A stretch of DNA of 64,000 bases from Pedobacter arcticus A12 (GTDB taxonomy: Bacteria > Bacteroidota > Bacteroidia > Sphingobacteriales > Sphingobacteriaceae). Below are positions 61,360-64,000 of the stretch, one piece after another (within the stretch, counting starts at the first letter, position 1; the number at the start of each line of letters is the position of its first letter). Where the stretch lies: positions 452,126-516,125 of the forward strand of contig NZ_JH947127.1 of the NCBI RefSeq assembly GCF_000302595.1, written 5' to 3'. Under the pieces are notes generated by a model. That model saw nothing but the letters and a program-made list of their open reading frames with translations. It was not told the DNA's origin and ran no database searches. The translations under genes and the position numbers were made by a program.

Positions 61360-62313
61360 ATGAAAAAATACACATATACAGAAAGTAAAGATACCCGATC
61401 TGGTTTTGGAGCGGGGCTTTTAGAAGCTGGTAAAAAGAACGACCAAGTGGTAGCGCTTTGTGCTGATTTAATTGGTTCGCTAAAAATGCAGGAATTCATC
61501 AAAGCTTTTCCAGAAAGATTTACCCAAATGGGTATTGCTGAAGCAAACATGATGGGTGTTGCAGCTGGTATGACCATTGGTGGAAAAATTCCATTTACAG
61601 GTACTTTCGCTAACTTTTCTACCGGAAGAGTTTATGATCAAATCCGCCAGTCTATAGCTTACTCTAACAAAAACGTTAAAATCTGTGCATCTCACGCTGG
61701 TTTAACTTTAGGAGAAGATGGTGCAACACACCAGATTTTAGAAGACATCGGGATGATGAAAATGTTGCCAGGGATGACAGTAATTAATCCTTGCGATTAC
61801 AATCAGACAAAAGCAGCTACAGAAGCTATTGCCGAGTTTGAAGGTCCGGTTTATTTACGCTTCGGTCGCCCTGTAGTTCCTGTTTTTACAGATCCAGATC
61901 AAAAATTTGAAATTGGAAAAGCTTGGATGGTGAATGAAGGTAAAGACGTAAGTATTTTTGCAACTGGGCATTTGGTTTGGGAAGCAATTTTAGCTGGCGA
62001 AAAATTAGCAGAAGAAGGAATAGACGTTGAAATCATCAACATACATACCATTAAGCCTTTGGATGAAGAAGCAGTTTTAAAATCTGCTAAGAAAACTGGA
62101 TGCGTAGTAACTTGCGAAGAGCATAACCGTTATGGTGGCTTGGGAGAAAGCATTGCACAATTATTATCAACAAATACACCAACTCCAATGGAATTTGTAG
62201 CAGTTGATGATAGTTTTGGCGAAAGCGGAACTCCAGCAGAATTAATGAAAAAATACGGTTTAGATAGCAGCAACATTGTAGCCGCTGTTAAAAAAGTAAT
62301 GAAAAGAAAATAA
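61360..62313 (+). CDS. Transketolase, C-terminal (pyrimidine-binding) subunit
   Basis: The 317-residue partner supplies the PYR domain and the C-terminal domain: QMGIAEANMMGVAAGMTIGG carries the conserved Glu that activates the cofactor, and GEDGATHQILEDIGMM the substrate-binding His. The C-domain has HTIKPLDEEAVLKSAKKTG and EEHNRYGGLGESIAQLL. It lies 160 bases after the N-terminal subunit. The gap contains A/T-rich repeats and a weak hairpin (GCGGAGCA/TGCCGC near 61320-61341). Confidence 0.95.
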   Translation: MKKYTYTESKDTRSGFGAGLLEAGKKNDQVVALCADLIGSLKMQEFIKAFPERFTQMGIAEANMMGVAAGMTIGGKIPFTGTFANFSTGRVYDQIRQSIAYSNKNVKICASHAGLTLGEDGATHQILEDIGMMKMLPGMTVINPCDYNQTKAATEAIAEFEGPVYLRFGRPVVPVFTDPDQKFEIGKAWMVNEGKDVSIFATGHLVWEAILAGEKLAEEGIDVEIINIHTIKPLDEEAVLKSAKKTGCVVTCEEHNRYGGLGESIAQLLSTNTPTPMEFVAVDDSFGESGTPAELMKKYGLDSSNIVAAVKKVMKRK

Positions 62314-62336
62314 TTTTCTTAACATATCGTTGAACG

Positions 62337-62372
62337 TAAGCCGAAGTCTAATACCTTCGGCTTATTAGTTTT
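62337..62372 (+). terminator. Intrinsic terminator after transketolase
   Basis: TAAGCCGAAG pairs with CTTCGGCTTA around an 8-base loop, followed by TTAGTTTTT. It lies 23 bases after the stop and 8 bases before the sigma factor ATG. Confidence 0.8.
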
Positions 62373-62379
62373 TAAATAA

Positions 62380-62928
62380 ATGGAGATAGCCGACTCGATA
62401 ATACTTCAGAAATTTGAAGATGAAAAAACTCGTCACGAGGCTTTTTCTCTATTGCTAAAAAAATATCAGCAGAAAGTTTATTGGCATGTACGTAGGATGG
62501 TTTTAAATCATGACGATGCCGATGATTTAGTGCAGGATGTTTTTATTAAGGTTTGGAAAAATCTGTCTAACTTTAGACAGGATGCACAGCTTTACACATG
62601 GCTCTATCGCATTGCAAGCAACGAATGCATCACTTTTTTAAATAAAAAGAAAGCAAAAAACAATGTGTCGCTTGATGAAATACCCGAACAACTTACTGAT
62701 AATCTAAACGAAGAAAATTATTTCTCGGGCGATGCAATTCAGAAAAAACTACAGCAGGCCTTACTAATTCTGCCAGAAAAACAAAAGTTGGTCTTCAATA
62801 TGAAATATTATGACGACATGAAGTTTCAAGAAATATCAGACGTTTTAGGTACAAGTGTTGGTGCGTTAAAAGCATCCTACCATTTGGCGGTAAAAAAAAT
62901 AGAGCATTACTTATTATCCACAGATTAA
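62380..62928 (+). CDS. ECF-type RNA polymerase sigma factor
   Basis: The 182-residue sigma-70 family protein has region 2 (about residues 25-95: HDDADDLVQDVFIKVWKNL, LYTWLYRIASNECITFLNKK) and region 4 (about 120-175: LLILPEKQKLVFNMKYYDDM, FQEISDVLGTSVGALKASYH). There is no C-terminal extension. Two envelope protein genes follow closely (23-base and 2-base gaps), and the layout suggests a sigma-anti-sigma-effector unit. Its regulon is unknown. Confidence 0.93.
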   Translation: MEIADSIILQKFEDEKTRHEAFSLLLKKYQQKVYWHVRRMVLNHDDADDLVQDVFIKVWKNLSNFRQDAQLYTWLYRIASNECITFLNKKKAKNNVSLDEIPEQLTDNLNEENYFSGDAIQKKLQQALLILPEKQKLVFNMKYYDDMKFQEISDVLGTSVGALKASYHLAVKKIEHYLLSTD

Positions 62929-62951
62929 ACCTTTTCCTTAAAAATCAATCA

Positions 62952-63545
62952 ATGTTTATGAAAAGCGAGGATGACAAAATGGAACTAGAAAAAGAAGCCC
63001 CAACATTAGCAACAATAAGTAAACAAAATACCTTTAAAACTCCAGAAGGATATTTCAACGAGCTAACTGAGCAAATTACAAATCAGATAAAAATCAGCGA
63101 GTTAATTAATAATCCATTTGAAGTACCCAATAATTATTTCGACGAACTTAGTAAGCAGATTACATCCTCAGTTCACTTAAACACATTTAAAAATCTTGAA
63201 TCTAAAGGTTTTGGATTTGACGTTCCTAGTAATTATTTTTCTGAAGCTCAAGAACGCATACAAAACAGCGTTGCAAAACCAAAAACCTCAAAAATCATAA
63301 AACTACATTTTATTAGGTATGCAGCTGCAGCTTGTATTTTATTTACAACAACCTTAGGCGTCTACTTCAATGTAAAATACAATACTACTGTATCACACCA
63401 ATTATCTAGAATACCCGCCGACGATATAGAAACTTATTTAAATCAGCATACAGAAAACAGTGATTTACCCATGTTAATTGAAAATATTGACGATGCTTCT
63501 GATTTAAGTATTGATGATTTTCAATTGAAAAAAACACCTAATTAA
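62952..63545 (+). CDS. Putative anti-sigma-like membrane protein with FxxPxxYF repeats
   Basis: The 197-residue protein carries three related motifs in its N-terminal half: FKTPEGYFNELTEQI, FEVPNNYFDELSKQI and FDVPSNYFSEAQERI, spaced by about 35 residues. One hydrophobic segment follows (IRYAAAACILFTTTLGVYF, about residues 118-137). The C-terminal part is acidic and probably periplasmic. This topology and its place after an ECF sigma gene fit an anti-sigma factor, but no ASD or zinc motif is present, so the role is inferred. A start two codons later (62958) is possible. Confidence 0.8.
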   Translation: MFMKSEDDKMELEKEAPTLATISKQNTFKTPEGYFNELTEQITNQIKISELINNPFEVPNNYFDELSKQITSSVHLNTFKNLESKGFGFDVPSNYFSEAQERIQNSVAKPKTSKIIKLHFIRYAAAACILFTTTLGVYFNVKYNTTVSHQLSRIPADDIETYLNQHTENSDLPMLIENIDDASDLSIDDFQLKKTPN

Positions 63546-63547
63546 AC

Positions 63548-63970
63548 ATGAAACTATTTATAACATTTGTAGTTGCCATAACCTTTTCTTTAGGGATAAA
63601 CCAAGTTTCTTTTGCGCAACAACCCAATAAAAAAACACAGCAGATTGAAGCCATTAAATTTGGTTACATATCGGGCAAGCTAGAACTTAATGATGAGGAG
63701 TCTAAAGAATTTTGGCCTTTATATAAAGACTATCAAGCCGAATGGAATCAACTCATCAAACAAAAAAAGCAAAGCAGAATAGCCAACGCAAACGACCCCA
63801 ATAAGGCTGTGGATGATGATTTTAGTTTTGACAGTAGACTGTTAGAACTAAAGAAAAAATACCGAATGGAGTTTGGCAAAGTTCTCCCTCCAGAGAAAAT
63901 AAAAAAATTATATCAAGCAGAACGAAGTTTCAGAGAAGAGTTGATCAAACAATTAAAAAATCGTCCGTAA
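63548..63970 (+). CDS. Periplasmic protein of unknown function (Spy/CpxP-like helical pattern)
   Basis: The 140-residue protein has a signal peptide (to about residue 23, ending VSFAQ). The mature part is helical and highly charged: IKFGYISGKLELNDEESKEF, FWPLYKDYQAEWNQLIKQKK, LLELKKKYRMEFGKVLP. The pattern recalls Spy/CpxP-type proteins but the LTxxQ motif is not exact. It starts 2 bases after the anti-sigma-like gene and belongs to the same unit. It may sense or buffer envelope stress. Confidence 0.75.
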   Translation: MKLFITFVVAITFSLGINQVSFAQQPNKKTQQIEAIKFGYISGKLELNDEESKEFWPLYKDYQAEWNQLIKQKKQSRIANANDPNKAVDDDFSFDSRLLELKKKYRMEFGKVLPPEKIKKLYQAERSFREELIKQLKNRP

Positions 63971-64000
63971 AACAACTAAATCTTCAAAAAAACCAATCAA

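Noticed and set aside
1-64000. CRISPR array, prophage, integron, tRNA or rRNA genes
   Set aside because: I found no regularly spaced repeats, phage structural genes, cloverleaf sequences or rRNA-like stretches.

Overview
The window is chromosomal DNA from a low-GC Bacteroidota bacterium, most likely a Pedobacter-like member of the Sphingobacteriaceae. The evidence is the gene content (SusC/SusD pair, type IX secretion parts and C-terminal sorting domains, ROK regulators, an AroF-type DAHP synthase fused to chorismate mutase), the TAnnTTTG promoter boxes of this phylum, weak Shine-Dalgarno sequences and A/T-rich gaps. No rRNA, tRNA, CRISPR array, transposase or prophage gene was seen.

Layout. 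1-5.2 kb: an RluB/RsuA pseudouridine synthase with a frameshifted repeat-rich N-terminus, a kup-pentapeptide gene pair, and a small type IX cargo protein. 5.2-9.1 kb: FAH-family hydrolase, M23 peptidase, Bcp peroxiredoxin, GntR regulator. 9.1-11.8 kb: SulP transporter overlapping a beta carbonic anhydrase, with a small envelope protein. 12-20 kb: acetyltransferase, ruvB, two unknown genes, proline dehydrogenase diverging from an S4 protein-aroB pair, and a TonB-dependent siderophore receptor. 20.2-26 kb: lipid hydroxylase, then the aromatic amino acid operon pheA-aroF/chorismate mutase-aroA-aroC. 26-29.2 kb: a small putative metal locus ending in a frameshifted TonB receptor. 29.5-38.3 kb: housekeeping genes including UbiD, asparaginase, TatD, LysE and dCMP deaminase. 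38.5-54.8 kb: a glycan utilisation locus. 54.9-60.1 kb: a type IX secretion operon. 60.3-64 kb: split transketolase, then an ECF sigma factor module.

The main regulatory find lies in the 180 bases before pheA. It is a complete transcription attenuator: a 23-codon leader peptide with seven Tyr/Phe codons in an eight-codon run, an intrinsic terminator, and a 9-base antiterminator segment inside the leader peptide codons that exactly copies the 3' arm of the terminator. It would couple Phe/Tyr supply to the whole common aromatic pathway encoded downstream.

The main metabolic find is the 38.5-54.8 kb locus. It combines a PNGase F-like amidase with two GH29 fucosidases, a GH20 hexosaminidase, SusC/SusD and two tandem ROK regulators, which fits harvest of fucosylated N-glycans from glycoproteins. 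Two genes (the pseudouridine synthase and the TonB receptor at 27 kb) carry frameshifts whose exact cause can be read from the sequence: a 17-base deletion in an 84-base tandem repeat, and a probable one-base deletion.
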